The position numbers and the translations under genes were made by a program. DNA of 64,000 nt from Archegozetes longisetosus (lineage: Eukaryota; Arthropoda; Arachnida; Sarcoptiformes; Trhypochthoniidae): contig JAEMBT020000008.1 of assembly GCA_018873245.2 (NCBI GenBank), forward strand, positions 15,301,172 to 15,365,171, read 5' to 3'. Shown one piece after another: positions 1 to 16,100 of this stretch (position 1 is its first letter; each line of letters opens with the position of its first letter). The notes beneath the pieces were generated by a model. It saw nothing but the letters and a program-made list of their open reading frames with translations, did not search any database and was not told where the DNA came from.

Positions 1-1156
1 ATTGAATGCTAACAATTTTGCACTAAAGTCTTCCAATAGAATCGCTTAACTTTACAAGAACAGATAGAGAATAAAACTAAAATTTCATTCTAATTGGTTG
101 CTTAACTTGAATTTGGTTTCTGATTGCAATAATTGTTTGACTTTTGAATTTCTAGGATTGAGTATAGAGTTGGTTATTTTGAACTGTTTTCAAACTGTTC
201 ATTCAAAATGAATGACTAATTAAAATAATTAATGATTGGTTGATCTAATAAAAAGTTGGCTGGGCGTAGAGATAAGATGAAAATAGTTGTAGTTTAATTA
301 AATTTGTCAAATAAGTTGTTGAATGACTAAACATACTCTTGCTGTTTTTACGTTCCAAAAACAATCTTTATTTCATTGATTTTTGTTCCTTTCTTCAGAA
401 CAGTCATATGCAGTACATCGCAGTTCTCTTGTTGAGCAAAAGATATTCAATGAAAGAGAGAAATGCTGTGGCGCTCATCAGTAGTTCAGTGTTACTGTTT
501 TTGTTCAGATTGATCTCATTTAAGTGAGCTTTGTGTGCGCTCTACAACTTCTTGTTCGGCCCTCTCCTATTGGCAGATTTTTGTTTGGGCTCATCAGTTC
601 TATAGTTTATGGTTGTACTCAGTTATCTAGATATTGTGATAGTTCATCATTCTGAGCATTCTATTTCCTCGTGTACTTTACGGATATCGGATACTAAAGT
701 GGGACAATCTTTCCAGCCTTTATTTATTATTACTTTAGTCTTCCAGATCAAAGGCAAATCAGTATTTATTCAGTATGCAGTCAACCGCTGAGAACATTTC
801 ATTATCAGAGATCAGCACAAAATACTTCTAAAACTACTTTTCCCTCTATGACTCAAATCAACTCTTTTATTGGTACTCTTCATCTTTGATTTGTTGATTC
901 GATTGAAGACAAGACTTGAACGTCGTAAAGACTTATAGAAAGTATGACTTCATGTCAGAGTTATGTTTTCCTATTGAGAAATTGAACACTACTCGACTGA
1001 AAGTGCTGTCATTCCCACTGTTTTTCTATTAATTTGTTGTAAACGACGTTTTCTGATAATGTTCAGGCTTCAGATCAACAAATGTGTTCAACTATGTCAT
1101 AGCGTTAAGTTTTTCTATAATCTTCAAATTACTTTTCAACACTAAATGGATATCAA
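1..1156. other. 5' flank / possible UTR of the RhoGEF gene
   Basis: AT-rich sequence with no convincing coding segment; the open frames here are short and without family character. It probably holds upstream non-coding exon(s) and promoter of the RhoGEF starting at 1157, but I see no clear core-promoter signal. Confidence 0.35.
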
Positions 1157-4100
1157 ATGACGGCTTTAATGGCACATTCTGTTAGCTCGACAAAGCAAAC
1201 AATTGATTCGCCAAATTCTATAGACATCATCACTAATGAAAGCGAAGAATCGCATCAAAACAAAAATTGTGAGTCAATTGCATCGACGAGTCAGCCTCAG
1301 GGTATTGTTGAACGCATTAGTCAAGCGACTTATCTTCATTATCGTCAAACAACTTTATGGTGCACCAATCAGTCTGGATATAATAAAATGCTCCCAACAG
1401 CTCCTATTGAAGAAGAATCTGAAATCACACCTCAAACTAATTCACCGCAAATAGACATCACTTCAAAATCAGATAGTCTCAATGAGACTGCAAATAGCAA
1501 TACGAAGATCAATAGCGTCTCAGTCGCTGATTCCAAAATAAATCTTAAGACCAGAGGTTAACATGTTTTTATAATTTCCATTTTATACTCTTATTCTGTA
1601 TTGGCTTTGAACAAAATTCGATAAGATCATTTTCGACAAAAGTTTCATATTGTTTTGTAACTTATCTGTTGGACATTTCTGTGATTTTTGGTTCAATTGT
1701 GTAAACGAAAGTGATCAAAATAGTTGTTATAACTTATAGCTAGATTGGCATCAGTTTCAATTTGAGCTAAATATGTTATTTTGTTGAGGCGTATTTGAGC
1801 GCAAAACTAGTCAAATATAATAAGTTGGAAATACGTTATCAGTCTATTTAACGCCTACAAACGCCTTACGGGGTTTTATGTCATGTGAAAATATGAAAAC
1901 GTTGGCCGGTATTGTATTTGATAATTTTCTTGCTAATATTTTTTCATCTTTTCAATAAAAGCTTCTAATATATTACATAAATATTAAAATATAACATTAT
2001 GGGATTAGACTATGTGTGCGATAAACTCTTCTTTTTCATAATAATTAGAAAAGCATAGCAGAGCTCAGTTTGCATCAATATTGCCATTAGTGCAATACTC
2101 TATTTATGTTTGCATCGAGTTCAGTAGAAAACTACAGTAATAGCTTCTAGATTTATATAAGATTCAACACTTCTGTTCAAGAACTACATTACCGAAATTA
2201 AACGGCGAGAATCCGTTTATTTGACGATTGTTTCATAATATTATGAATTAGTGTGAAATAATTTAATAAACTTAAATGAACAATTGTTTATCTAAACCAT
2301 AAAGTTTGGTGGTTCGATCTATTTATTATATAAATTAGACAATATTAGCATAATATTATGAGAAAAACTGAAAAGTTCATTTATCTATGATATTTTCAGT
2401 TTGTTCAGTTTGGCTTATGATTAAAGTGTAATACTGTATGGCAAAAGCAAACTATATTGGGATTACCAATAGAAGACAAAATTCAAAGTGTTGTGTAATA
2501 TACGGTAATATATATGGCGTAAACCAAACTTGCAATTCAAATATTTTTCTGACATACGCTCAATACATACTGCCACACATCTTAATTGGAAAACTTCCTG
2601 ACTCTTAATTCTATCATTTCCTAAGTCGATAATCTCCCAAAAACGCGTTCAGTACACAATCATATTTTTATCAATTCGATAAAACTTATGTCCATATAAA
2701 CTCCATCAGAAGCTTATGTAAATTTACATTAAATCCTAAAGATACAAGTTTAATAGAAGTAATGCTTGTTTATTTTTATATTTAGAGATGTTTTAATGGA
2801 ATGACAAATTTTGGTTTTTCAGGTTTGAGTGTAACTAATGATTGCAAGGCAGTACCGCACGGATACATGAGTTTGCCTTCACCTAATGTTCAAAGCGAGG
2901 TAAGATTTTTTACTTTTCAACTATACAATAACTATATTCTTAGCTCAATATAACCAAATGTTTGCCTTTTTCTCCAACATCACTGCATAATTTCATCTGA
3001 ATTCTTAGTACATTTGCTGTGTCCAATAGTTCTTATAATAAGAAAACTTTATTACCGTATGTGATACAAGTATTTGTACATTTCATAAAAGTATAAATTT
3101 ATTTGCCAGTTTGTCCCCAAAGAGCATAAACTCAGTCTAAAAGCCACATATTTTCTTCTGTAAATTCTCTGTTGAATTGATAAATTCATAAAAAAATTGA
3201 CTGAAGTATTTTCAAAACAGATAATAGCAAGACTTGAAAAGTAATGCCAATATTTCTGATTTTTCTGGAGAACACTTATTAAAGGGTTCTTTACAAAAGA
3301 CAACTTCACATGCAGTCGATTTAAGGAGAACTAAATAGTAGTTAATGTAATTGAATGGCTTCCTCAGGAGAAACTTCTTCCACAATTTCAAATTAATTTC
3401 AGCCAATAATTGCGTTAGGGTCCAATATAGTTATCTTCCTTTGTTTAATTAAAACTTTATTAACAGATTATATACTCGTTCATTCGCTAGACTATGCAAC
3501 ACAATATATATATACATGTACAATATATACATATATTTGAAATACTATCCTGTTGAATACGAACACTATTCTTAATTAGTGTCACAAATTTGTATCCTTT
3601 ACAGTAATTATGCACAAAAACTGAAGCTCTTGGGATCTTTTGAGCTTATAGAGCAAGCTGCAAGCTCAGATCAAATTCGAATTAAAAAAAACTAGAGTTC
3701 GTGATTTTACATTAGAATTCATGAGAAGAATTAGTTTTCATCAAACATTATAATCAAAGAAAACACTTTAAATGCAAATCAAATAAAATATTTTAGTTTT
3801 ACAAGCTGTTTTTGGGCAAAATTAAAGTAATAAGAAATGACCATGCCCATAAGCTGAAGCTTGCGATTTTAGAGTGAAGTTGGAGATCGGAAAAACGAGC
3901 TTATGTGCATTATTACTTTGCTGTAGTCTTTGCTAATACTGATACTTCGTACTGTTTACAGTACCAATGCCTTAATAAAACAAGTCAGATATTTTCTCGA
4001 TGCTTATAAATTTGGTTACTTTTAGCGAAAACACATCAAAACAGCGATTCAATATTAAAAAAGGTATAATAAAGTACCTAAATTTGATATTGGTTACGAT

Positions 4101-7100
4101 AGTTTAACAATATATGGCAAGTGATTTTCCTTTAAAATGTTTATGACTAAACAAGTTCCTTAAAATAAGACTAGTATAACAGTAACTCTACTTACGTAAA
4201 GATTATTGAAATTTTGGCTCAAATGTGCAAATACACGCATCACTTCATCATATGGCTCGTTGCGCGCATTCGATTGATAAAAAATCTATCAGCAATTCCG
4301 AATTTCTTCGCTAAGTTACATGCTATTCAAGGAAGCTTTCATTAAACAAGAGTACTGTACACTTAGTAAATTAATAATCCGCGATAGCAACGAATAAAAC
4401 ACCGTTTCTGTGTCAGCTTGCCTGTGATGCACACTTGGTTTGTCATTTTCTTTGATTACTATATGCTGAATATACTGAATATTTTATAAGTTTCCTTATG
4501 ACGGATATATTATGATCCGATGGAAAGTATCTTACGACAACGCATCACTCCTGGTTGCTACTAAAAATTATTAATTTATCGAGTGTATGATCAGCAACTA
4601 GATTCATTGATATTTATTAATATCAATACTGAATAAGTTATTTAATAATGCTTGTGGAATATTAATCTATTCGTTAAATGAGTGATCATATTGACTAATG
4701 GTTAAATAAGAGATCATGTAATTCATTAGTTCATGATTAAGTGAACTCATATTAGCTGCTCATTAATACTTAGAGTAATCCTTGTCTAGAAATCGCTTCA
4801 ACTTTTCACTGCTGACAGTGATTCACCTCATTATCATTCTTAAGCTTTGTTTGTTTCTTGTTGGAGAATATCGATTCATTTTTTATACCGAGTTAGAGCT
4901 AAGCTTTTAAAATGTACTTATTTTAATTTGAAAACTCTATTTCTATCTGAATATTTGTTTCAAAGTGTTTCGTAGAAGAACTAATAAGTTGTATTACTTG
5001 CATTGTTCAAATTAATAGTGGAATCTTTAATCTTCAACTTGATATTAATTTAATCAATATAAGCCTAGAATAACAGGTCGTTCAAATCTTTAACACTTGT
5101 TTGAAAATTTGGTGTCTCCCATTGTATTGTTTGGCATGTTTTGTGGCACATAATACATCAAATATTTGATATTATCAAAAATTACATAGTTATCAATGAA
5201 ATGATAGATTAAGTTTTTGCGCGTCAAATCCAAAATATTCTAATTCTTTAATAGCTAACTGATTTGGATGAGTTCTCAAGCTCGAAATCATACTGTTCTT
5301 GTGGCGCCTAAACAATTATTGATTAAATAATTAATGAAAAAAATAAAAGAGCATCAAAAGGCTTTTTTGCTGAACGTAGGCTTCAAGTAATTGTTGAGAA
5401 ATGTGCAGTATTTTGCACATATTGCATTCAAGTAAAGACTCAGATCTCAACTATAGATTTTAATGCTGGGTAAGAATAAAAGACATTTTTTGGAATATAT
5501 TTTAACCCCCGAGCATTTTTAAAAGTAAATGTGGGATAAAAATAATCCAATAACTGCAAAAAAATTTTTATTTAAGTTTACTCGAATTTGGACCGAAGGA
5601 TACAACAAAATATTTGCAAATTTTGCAAACATCGCAAATCTACAGACCAGAGCACAATTATAGACAAATTACTAATTTTTCTAATTGTAATCATAATGTA
5701 CATGTTATATATTTAAATATGCAATTTAGAAAATATGTCAAAAGCGACTTATTTAAAAAATTTTAATTAAGCCCAGTTTGAATTCAAATAATTGTGAATA
5801 TTGTACAGAAACAGACGGATCTTTATACTCATATATTAGATTAAGGAGAGTTCAAATTTACAAAAATTTGTGCTTCTATAGAAGCCTCTAGCGTTTTGAA
5901 AATCTTCGCTGACAAAAGTTTCAAATTCTTACAATACCTAACTTTGACGAATTTAGCGACAAGTTTCAAATAATTAATATATACATAATCTACAAGTTCC
6001 GCATTGGTTCGCAAGTCTGTTGAAACTAATACATGCGTTTTATAGCCTAAGTAATCAATATAATTAATATTATGCACGTTATGCGCAAACTGTTGTATAA
6101 AATATTTAATTTTGTCAATGTTTCTGCTTATTCTGCTAGACTTTGAGCTAACAAGTTTTTTTTATTATTATAGTTAAAATAACATTTCGGGTTAAATTTG
6201 CTCCCTTAAGCTTTGGTTTTCCTTCTATTCGATTAAAAATATAATTTATGTAAATTTCAGGATTAAGTCAAAAATTTCTTTCGAATCCATACATGAGTTG
6301 ATGGGCGAGTAAAGTGTTTGTCTAACTATATTTGATTTATTAATGATCCGAAATATTCACTTTTAAATAATTGATATATTGAATAAATATGGATGAGATT
6401 AGCAATTGAAAACGAGCTTATGCCTCATCCTATATTCACTGAAAGGCTTTCTGGTTTTCTATTTGTTTTCGGTTCGCTTTCATTTTATCCACTCAACAAA
6501 ATAATGCTTCACCTGAAGAGTTGTTACCTAAAATGTCAAGTCATGTGATTTCGATTTATCGATGCAAATGTACCATCAATTGGAATCACATACATATATA
6601 AGCTATTTGCTGAAGAGTTTAATGTAATTCCTATCTACTAATGCATAGGTATTGTAGCATAAGTTGATGTTTGCTATGAAATTTTTACACTTAACAAACA
6701 GGTTTGCTTAGATTTGATCTTATATTTACTCAAAAAAGGATTGAGAGAAAAATAAGGCCGTAATTAGAGTATAATTAATATGTTTTGTTTATTTGATCGC
6801 TTCATGCATTGACGTGCACCGTTTGCAAAATAGACTCATTTTTCCATTTAATTACCTAAACATCAAATCTAATCACAAATACATATATTTACATAACTTT
6901 TCAGATTGAGACAAATATTTCTCACGAAATAATTATTCAAATTGACAAACATCTAAGAGAAAGGTTGGGAAAAATTTTCAATTAACAATAAATTGGGATG
7001 TTGTTTGTACAAAGTTTCTAATATTCCTTCAATTAAGATAACGAAAATGAATGATCAATGTTTGCAAACATGATTGTCTGAAAAATGATCAATAAGTAAA

Positions 7101-10100
7101 CTATACAGGCCATCAAATATTTATCGCTAAAAATGCCTCTGACTTACGGATTATTAATGGATTCGATCGGTTCTTGGAACCCATCATATATATTAAGTTT
7201 TAATATTTGATTGTTTGCTTAAATTAAACTATTGTTGTTTCATTTCAATAATTTTGCAAAATCTAATATTTCAATCGTATAAACAGCATAACTAAAAGGT
7301 TTGAGATGATTGATTGTTTGCAAAGTTGAACTCATTTTTCAATAATATTTGGCTCAATATAAAGGTCTGACTGCAAACAAAAACATGATTCAAACTTAAG
7401 TCTAAAACATGTCCTGTTTGATAAAAACTGTTTAGGTTGATTATAGTAGATGCCATTAAGTATAAGATTTTATTTTTGATGCTTAGAATTGAAAGAAAAT
7501 TTGAGTTTCAATTAATCAATCTTAGTCTGACATGAATAAGTGGTACTGTAGTCGCACTAAATCTAGTAAAGTATAGAGAAACTACATCAAGATAAAAATC
7601 CAATTTCGATTGAAAAATCAGCAGTCATTGGATTGTTTGAAATGAGATCAATATCATATTATTCAGAAGTGCTGTCTGTTATAAAGTTTTAAAAAATTAT
7701 ACTATTGAAGAAATTTTTCATTATAATAGATTTGACTACACTCGTTCGACTAGAAAATTAATGTTTAGGTCCTTAACTTCAAGTTTTATACTTTTCTTCT
7801 CCGAAACATTACGTACTCTAAAAATCGTATTTCTAAACATTTTTCCAATATATAAATAGTTCGAAGTAAGAAATACTAGTATAAAAGCTTGGATCTTCCC
7901 AAACAATCATTTTCCAGATCTAAACCGTAAGTTTGGTATGAAAGTCGAAGAATAGATTTACCGTATCATTTTTTCTTATAGTTAAAAATAAATTACATTT
8001 TGCTGAAGAAAAAGTGAGACAGATATACCATTAAGAGCAGCGATTCAGCAACTTCTCTCAAGTCTCACCTGAAATTATTTAGATAATAGAAGATAAATAA
8101 CATTTTACAGACTTCCTGAAAAGTCACTCAACTGCATGGCACAGATTGTGTCTCATCTTAAAGCAATTTAGTTGAAAACAATAAAATTTCATTTAAAAAC
8201 TGGAAAATTATTAGAGAAACAGTATGGTGACCGAGAGCTCGATCAACTTTAGTGCAAGTTAGCCTTATTCGAACAAAGATTCTAGAATTAATTGAAAGGA
8301 TCGAGTAGAGAAGCTTAAGGTGTATTTTTAGAACTTGTTTTAGGGGATTCAATCCTATTCGACAGATAAATAATTGTTTTTCAATACATTCTATTAAGTC
8401 CTAATCGAAATAGTTTGACCAATTCTTAGCTACCTAACTATGATTCATAAGCCTTAAGCTAGCAGCAATTTATTCAAGCATGAAGCAATCTAACTGACAA
8501 TTTTGACATTCTTGAGATTAAGACTGTAACCTATTTGAAGATTACATTATAAGCTTATGAAATGTGAAATCATAGCCTGTGATTGTGAATTATAATCAAT
8601 TTTACAATAACTGAGGGCTCTTATGAATTCTTGTGAAAGAGGTTTCAGCGTTTATATTTTATCGATCAATTTAACTTGTGAGTGCATTTTAAACGATGTT
8701 GCATAATTAGATTTGATCAATCGTATCCTCATGTGTACTACTGTATATACATGTTGATCCATTCTTAAAACTATAAATACTAACTTATTTCATAACTTGA
8801 ATCCATTTTGAGATTTTTGTCGTAAGCTGTATTCTGTATTCGTAAATATTCAACCTATATTGCATCTAAACTTTCTTAGAATTTTGCTTTGCCTATTACC
8901 TTCTTACTTTAATAAAAAAGAAAAGATAGGAAAAATTCAATAATTTTGTCAATCCTAATCGTTATATTACTCTTTTGGCTTCAACTTTTGTTACCGAGAC
9001 ATGCCAATAGAGATTCAATTGAATCTTCTTCATACTAACGGGTAATCACAATATCAAAATGAGTATTGATTCAAGACCATATTCACTGAAGTGTATCTTA
9101 GTCTGAAGGCTCGTTAGAGCTTTAGAATTTTCAGCAAATTTATTATTCTATAGGTTATAGATTTGTCCTGAGCCGACTCAAAACGTTTGCATTTCTGATG
9201 TCAGTAGCGATTAAACTTGGTTTAGAGTCCGATTAAAATGTATTTTTCAATTTGAATTCGCATCAAAATATGCCTTATGTTCATAAAATGACTGCAAACA
9301 TTCCAAAGATTTGACATATATTTTCATATTTTAGAATCGTATCCACAAAAAGCACTTTTAATATGAATAATAACTTTGAAAGTTGTAATCTTTGAACGCT
9401 TGGATTCCTGCATAAATTCACAAGTATTTTAAGGGTAGAGCGCAAATCATATTCAATTGAAGCCTTGTTGATACTAATATCATGAAAAATTTGACATCAG
9501 TTCAAATACTTTTGTTTAAGACTTAATTTTCAGGGCTCATCAAATTTATGTCAACTTAAGGACTTTTAACCAGGACTTACAACGAATCTGACTTCTGAGC
9601 TGCTTTCGCAAAGTTAGGCAAATCATATCTAGTAAGAAGTCTTGAAAAAAGATTATAGGAATGACACAATAATTTCACATTTGAACTGATTGTCTCGAAA
9701 CTATAAGAACACATGTAGTGTAAGAACAGTATATATGTGCCGTACTTTTTACTCAAACACACATTCTTCAAGACTCTCGCAGACATTTCTTTTACTCTTT
9801 TATTTCTAAACTTTATATTGTTTTGTAGAAGTTTCAAGAGCAAAATAAGCAAACTTACTTCGAATATAACACCAAAGCCCAATCTTTTCAAACTTTAAGT
9901 TTAATTTGAAGAAAATACCAACATTTGTAAGCAAGTGGTTTTTCAAGTTAATGGCCATCCTATTCAAAACTATTATCATATTTTAAACAAACTGCCTACA
10001 AACAAGACAAAAACTCAACTCATCAGCAAAAATCTATTAAAATATGTTTTAAGCAAAATAAAAAAGTTTATTTTAAACAAATTTTTATCTGCTTTATGGT

Positions 10101-13100
10101 CAATAACAAACAGTGGATTATATACACGCAAAAATTAATAGAAAAAAAAACACATAAAACGCATGAGAAAACCGTGAAATATGTTATTTTAAATGAATAT
10201 TTAATCTTCGAAGTATGGTTAGCTAACAATAACATCGAAATGAGATATTTTAACTTTTTAAATTCAAAATTAGAAGAGTTTTTATTATTACCACAAAGCT
10301 TCAAACTCATGAAACAAATGTTTTTCCATAACTTTTACTTCAAAATTGAAAAACATTTTAGCTTTATGTTGATGTGACTCAAATTTTTAAGAAAAGCAAG
10401 AATAAGCTCCCTAAAATTTGACGAAACACTATTTTTCTCTAATTTCTCGAAAATAGGTTTTCCTTAAAAAAATATTGCCTCAAAGCGTCAAATTTACCGG
10501 ATTAAGTACAAAAACTAAAACATGAAATATGTGAGTGCGAATCCAAACACAGTTTTTAGGCAAAACGTATTTCATCTATTGTTTATTGTTTGTTGATTAA
10601 TCAATAGTGAAAAGGATAGCCGTCTTTAATTGTATTTTACTTAACATTTGACTTGATAAAGATAAATGTTTTAACTTTAAATAGAAAGTAAAATAGTATC
10701 ATAATAGGAGTTTGACTTGCTCAATAATCTTGAATAAAAATAAACTATAAGAGATCAATTCTTATCTGTTTACAGTAATAGTAGTAAAGAATTTAATCCA
10801 AGTTTTTTGTTGGAAATTTAGTTCCAGAAAACACAAAACAGTATTGTTGAGAATGCACTGACTTTTACTATCTTTAAAAATAGATTCAATTTTTTCAGGT
10901 TCTCTTCACATAGTTTTAAAGTAAAATTTGTTTGAATATTTCTTCTTTCGATGACTGAACTTACTTGATATAGTATTACTCAAGAACTTGATTAAAAATT
11001 TGACATCAAGTTAGATCTTGTCGTTGAAAGCAATTTCCTAAAAAGTTTGAAAGACTTTAAGATAGAATAGTATTTATAAACTTGTATTTGAAAGGATTGA
11101 ATGACTGGTATTATTGAAAAAGGATGCACTCCAATAAATATTTAAAACAATGACCTAACGTGACGAGAATATAAGCGATGCTTTGTTTTATAAGATTTTC
11201 TAATTTATTTAAATATTTGTCATATGGAAATGTTGAATAACGTTTTGAACTTGTCTCATATAGACAATTGTATTTTGCTGTACTGTACGACAAAAACACT
11301 TTAATCAACAAGGCAATCCATTCAATGAGTTAGTTACAATAGCTAAAATCAATAACTTAAGCACAACTTCCTATAAATTTACATTTGTTTAGTATTAAAA
11401 CATCAGTAGAGTGTTTCAGGTCATCACAACTGCAATTTTTAGATGAAGAGTCAGTAATAATAAAAATTGAAGTCATTTTTAAGTCTAAAAATGTTAGAAT
11501 AAAATGTTAGACAATTTAAACGGTTCAATAAATTGGCGATAGAATGGAAGCATTAGATTAATATGATATAAAAATAATGTTATGTGTTGAATAATTTTGT
11601 TAATGTATCACTTAGATTGGTAAGAGTTAGCATAAGCAATGGTCTAAGTGATACAATATGTTTTATAATACTTGATTGTGACGAAATTGGTGCTTATTTT
11701 AGGGTATTATTTATGTATATTAGATAATTGCACTTACACAACCTTATACAACACTACTTGTCAGCCAAATCCTTACTAAGCAACAAAACTGCAATAATAA
11801 GTGCTTTTCACTCCTGTCAAAAACATTATCATTAGTTTTTGATCCAAATAACTCTCATACAGTTATTCAATTAGAACCAAACACTTTTTCATAATAAAAT
11901 AATAATATGAAAATATTACCTAATGTAAACCTGTTTCAAATTTCTACTATATTTTCGTCTTTTTCACTCAATACTATTGGCATTGACCATAAGTTGAAAT
12001 TATTTTCGCGTCAGACCACTTTTCTTACCAAAATGAATCAATTTTTGATGAGAAAATATTGCTTTTCTGTGCTAATAAACTAATTTGATGATCGGCCAAA
12101 CCTTTATTCATTCGAATGGCTCCACAAAAATTGATATTCACTTCAGATACTATTCGACATCTTGAATTAGAAGCTATGAAAGCTAGCAGTTTAAGAAATT
12201 TCGGAATATTTGATGGATTTTCATGGAAATGGAGGGCTTTCATGATAACATTGAATCAGCCACTTTGCTTCTGCTCGTGCCAATTGTCAACGATTCCTAC
12301 TTATTATGCTGTTAACTATTTTCATTTCTATAAAAACGTTGTAAGTTTATCCCACTCAACATATTTTCCTGATAACAAGTAATGTAGAAATTTTTAAGAT
12401 TGATCATGTTTTATAATATTTAATATCTGAATACATCTGCGTTTGTTTTTATTTAGTTTGAAATACTAAATTGATTGTACGTGCCAACAGTAAATACGTG
12501 CTTCTACTAAGAAAATTAAGTCAGTTTAGAGCGCATAGTTCACCATAACGTTTTAAAACTCGTATGAAAGTCTTGTTGACGCGTATAATTAATTCATTAG
12601 TCTCAACTAAAATAGAACATTAGGCACTAGTATATCGAAAATAATCATAACTAGCGTTAGCGGAATATATGAAAAAATTTTCGGACGTGTATAATACTGT
12701 GACGTGTATAATTATGTATAACACATTTACTTTTCTGCAGTGTTTTGATATTCATGTAGTATATGGTAGCTTAGCCTGGCCGCCCTCTCCAAATTGGAGC
12801 TGTACTGTTATTATATGAAGCCTTTATCACGTTTAACCTAAGCTAGTTATCATGTTTTAGGTCACTTTTCGATCATTTCAAGATCTCTAAACAAATTTTT
12901 TATGAAAAAACATTTGTTTGAACTAAAACACAGATCGTAGCAATAGAAAAATACACTGAGGCATACATGATCTGGTGTATTTTACATGTGATTACTCTGT
13001 ATTGTTCATCATGCAACATACTGTATATGTATCTTTGCCAACTCTAATCTTAACTATTTTAAAACTTATTTGCATACTATTTATAAGATAGCTATACTCG

Positions 13101-16100
13101 AATCCAAACGAATCATATTCTTTGAAAACAATACAAAGGCTTTGATTTGAAGCTTAACAGCTGAGTGATTCCAAATGATTAGTCAATGAGGCTTCTAAAA
13201 CAATTTTGACATTGATTCCATATATCATACTTATCTGAAGTACCACAGACTGACAACTGGGACTAGAATTGATTGAATGGTTTTAATTTATCAGAAAGAA
13301 GTTTGAAATGTTAAAGTTTTATTGTGGTTCGTAAATATAATGTATAACTTTATTAATAGTGTGATAATTAGGTGATCAATTATTTTGTATAAACTTGTGT
13401 CAAAACCATTAAAACAAATTGAAGTAATAGCTATCGCTGTCAATGCTATTCGAGTAATAGTTAAATATAGTTTAATGTGTTTAATTACAATTATTTACAT
13501 TAAGCCCTTATTGCTTGTACTAAATATAGAGGATTTACTTAGTGTTCAATATAAATTGCTATAAATTGCTATCTGTAGCAATTGATTGTCTTCTAAATTA
13601 GAGAAAGCATACTTCAACAATATTTGTGCTCCAACAAACATCCCTTAGATTCATAGTTTTCTCTTTTATGCTTCTTCTCTAATCTTCTCTAATATATGAA
13701 AGCTATCTGGACAGGCACAATACATCAATGACTGGTGTCTTTGTTTGGGCCTTAGTTTCAATTTTAGTCAAATTGATCAATATTGATGTTGTTTCCATAC
13801 ATGCACTTCATTATTGATAAATCAATACTTTTACTCAAATGTAATTTTAATGTTTGTTTTATAAATCAAAGTCAAAAAGTGCAGTCATGGGTAATACACG
13901 TGAAATACTCAGCAGAATAGCACAAAACTTAGTCTAGTCAACAAAGTATTTTGCCCAAATACAACAAAGCAGAAGATAATATAAAAATTATTCCTAATAA
14001 AAAACAAATTATTGCCAAATGACCGATCAATTGAATCGATTGTATAGATTATGTTAGAAACAATGGAAGAACATGTTAAGATAAACAAAAATATTTCAAG
14101 TTTTCATTTCATGTTCATGTGGAAACTATGAGAATAGGCAACATTTTATACTAGATAATTATTTGCTATCCAAATAACTCTATACATGGCAAACATTAAT
14201 TAAACTTCTGCTTTTCATATTTCAAATATATAATAAATTCAATTTGGAATCAATTATGAAAATTAGATGCTTTCATACGCAATAATGTCGTATTGAGTCA
14301 CGTATAGAGTGATGTAAAGAGAAAATTCTCGGAACAAACTCATTAAAGCGCTGTCAACAAAGTTTTAACTGAAAACTTAATAACAATGTTAGTGACCTAA
14401 TGGTGAAAACAATATGTTTGTAGCACAAGTGCAATATTCCCAAAGTTCACTTGACTTATTAAATTACAATACAAATAAATGAACTCAAAGTGCTTTAGCC
14501 TAGAAAGAAGAGTCGGACTATTTCGCAGATTAAGTATTGGAACAATTGATGCCTCGCAAGAAGTGTGACTCTTCTCTATGAAGACAGTTGTACTGATAAT
14601 TATACACATAAGTTGAACATGTACGCGACCAATTACTCCATAATAATGCGATCGGTGTCTGAAACAGCTGTCTTGTGAAAGTAATGAATACATTTAATGG
14701 TGATGTTAGGGAGACTCCACCCAAATGAATTTCTTGCTCAATCTTTTTTTTGTTATTTCTTACTAAAAGCTTTGGTTGTCCGCAATTTCGATCGCATGTG
14801 TGAATTTCCAAACATGTCTAATTTGATCGACGACTTTGCACGCATTTTATTTCGCCCACAACAACAAACCTCTTCCTGGTTTTAGGCTTTTCTTTTTTAA
14901 AGACTGTCGAGTAGCACACTCCATAACCTATCTTTCTGTCAGATCAAGACTGCTCTCAGTCTGAGCTGATGCAGAGCTAGCTCTAGCGATACGTTATCCA
15001 ACACGAGAGCTGTGGTCAACGAAACTTCTCACTACGATACATCTGTTTATCGCGAAATTAAGTTTCTATGCAATTCTAGTACAATGTTTTCAATATAAGT
15101 ATACATTTGATTCGTGTAAAAATGCGTTTATTGACAGTATGTAATTCAATGATAACTCGTATCAAACACTTTCAAATCTATTTCTCTAACTGTTTAGTTG
15201 TTATTTACTAGACTTTGCTTTGAAAACGGATTCACTTAATGTGATTATCCTTATTTTAGGGACAAGATGCTAATCCAGTGTTTAAGAAACTATCGGCTCT
15301 CGGTCACAGAGGAGATGGTCATGAAAGTGAACGTGAAGAAGAAACTTTGCACGAAGAACCTCCTGCTTCGGCATTACATCGAAGACGTGCACTGGTGCCA
15401 CCAAAACTGATAACTGATGGCTACGAAAGTGCCAATGAAGATATTGATCCTAATGCATCGAACGCTAACTCGCAATCAAGTCATTTGTAAGCATTTAATG
15501 ATGTTTAGGATTAAGAAATGAAATAATACAATGTTCTCCGAATGTTGTATTTGATAGACTGGGAGAGCCGGTCAATAACAAAGCCCGTCGAAGAAGCTCT
15601 ATAGTAGTGATTCCACCGATGCAGATATGTCCAGGTTCTAACCTACTAAAAAGTTTGTCACTCTATCTGAAATAATCGATATTTTGAATGAATTTTCAGG
15701 AGATTTACTGGTTTACAGCAAAGTTCTCACACAGAGAAATAACTTATTGGGTAAGACATGAAAGGCTTTTCTCTTTTTTGTTGATTTTTCCTATGTACTG
15801 TATTAGTATATAATCACTTGAGATAAAAGTTTTTCGCTCACATAAAAAATAATTTATAAGTTACTACTCAATGGAGACTTAGTTTGAGTTTTTGTTCAAT
15901 AGATAATTTTGATGGATCGACACAATGTCTGGCTGTGGGCGAAGGTAACATTAAATAAGTTTATAGTTTTTCAGTTTTCAACTGCTTCAGAAAAGTGCTT
16001 CAACATAAAGTATCCCATATGTAATAAATAGCTGTAATGTGAAAATATATATATATTATATTAGAATATTAAGAAATGCTGAGCTAGATAGATGTGATAT

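Noticed and set aside
9935-10377. Overlapping plus-strand frames of 67 and 93 codons within the long RhoGEF intron
   Set aside because: Lys/Asn/Phe/Ile-rich composition expected of random AT-rich DNA; no family motifs, splice pattern or signal peptide.
12025-12382. Overlapping frames on both strands (72 and 88 codons)
   Set aside because: Neither strand shows a recognisable domain, and mutual overlap points to one slightly GC-richer stretch rather than two genes.
14397-14885. Several frames on both strands, including one beginning near 14697
   Set aside because: Considered as an alternative RhoGEF first exon, but no strong donor or conserved peptide was found.
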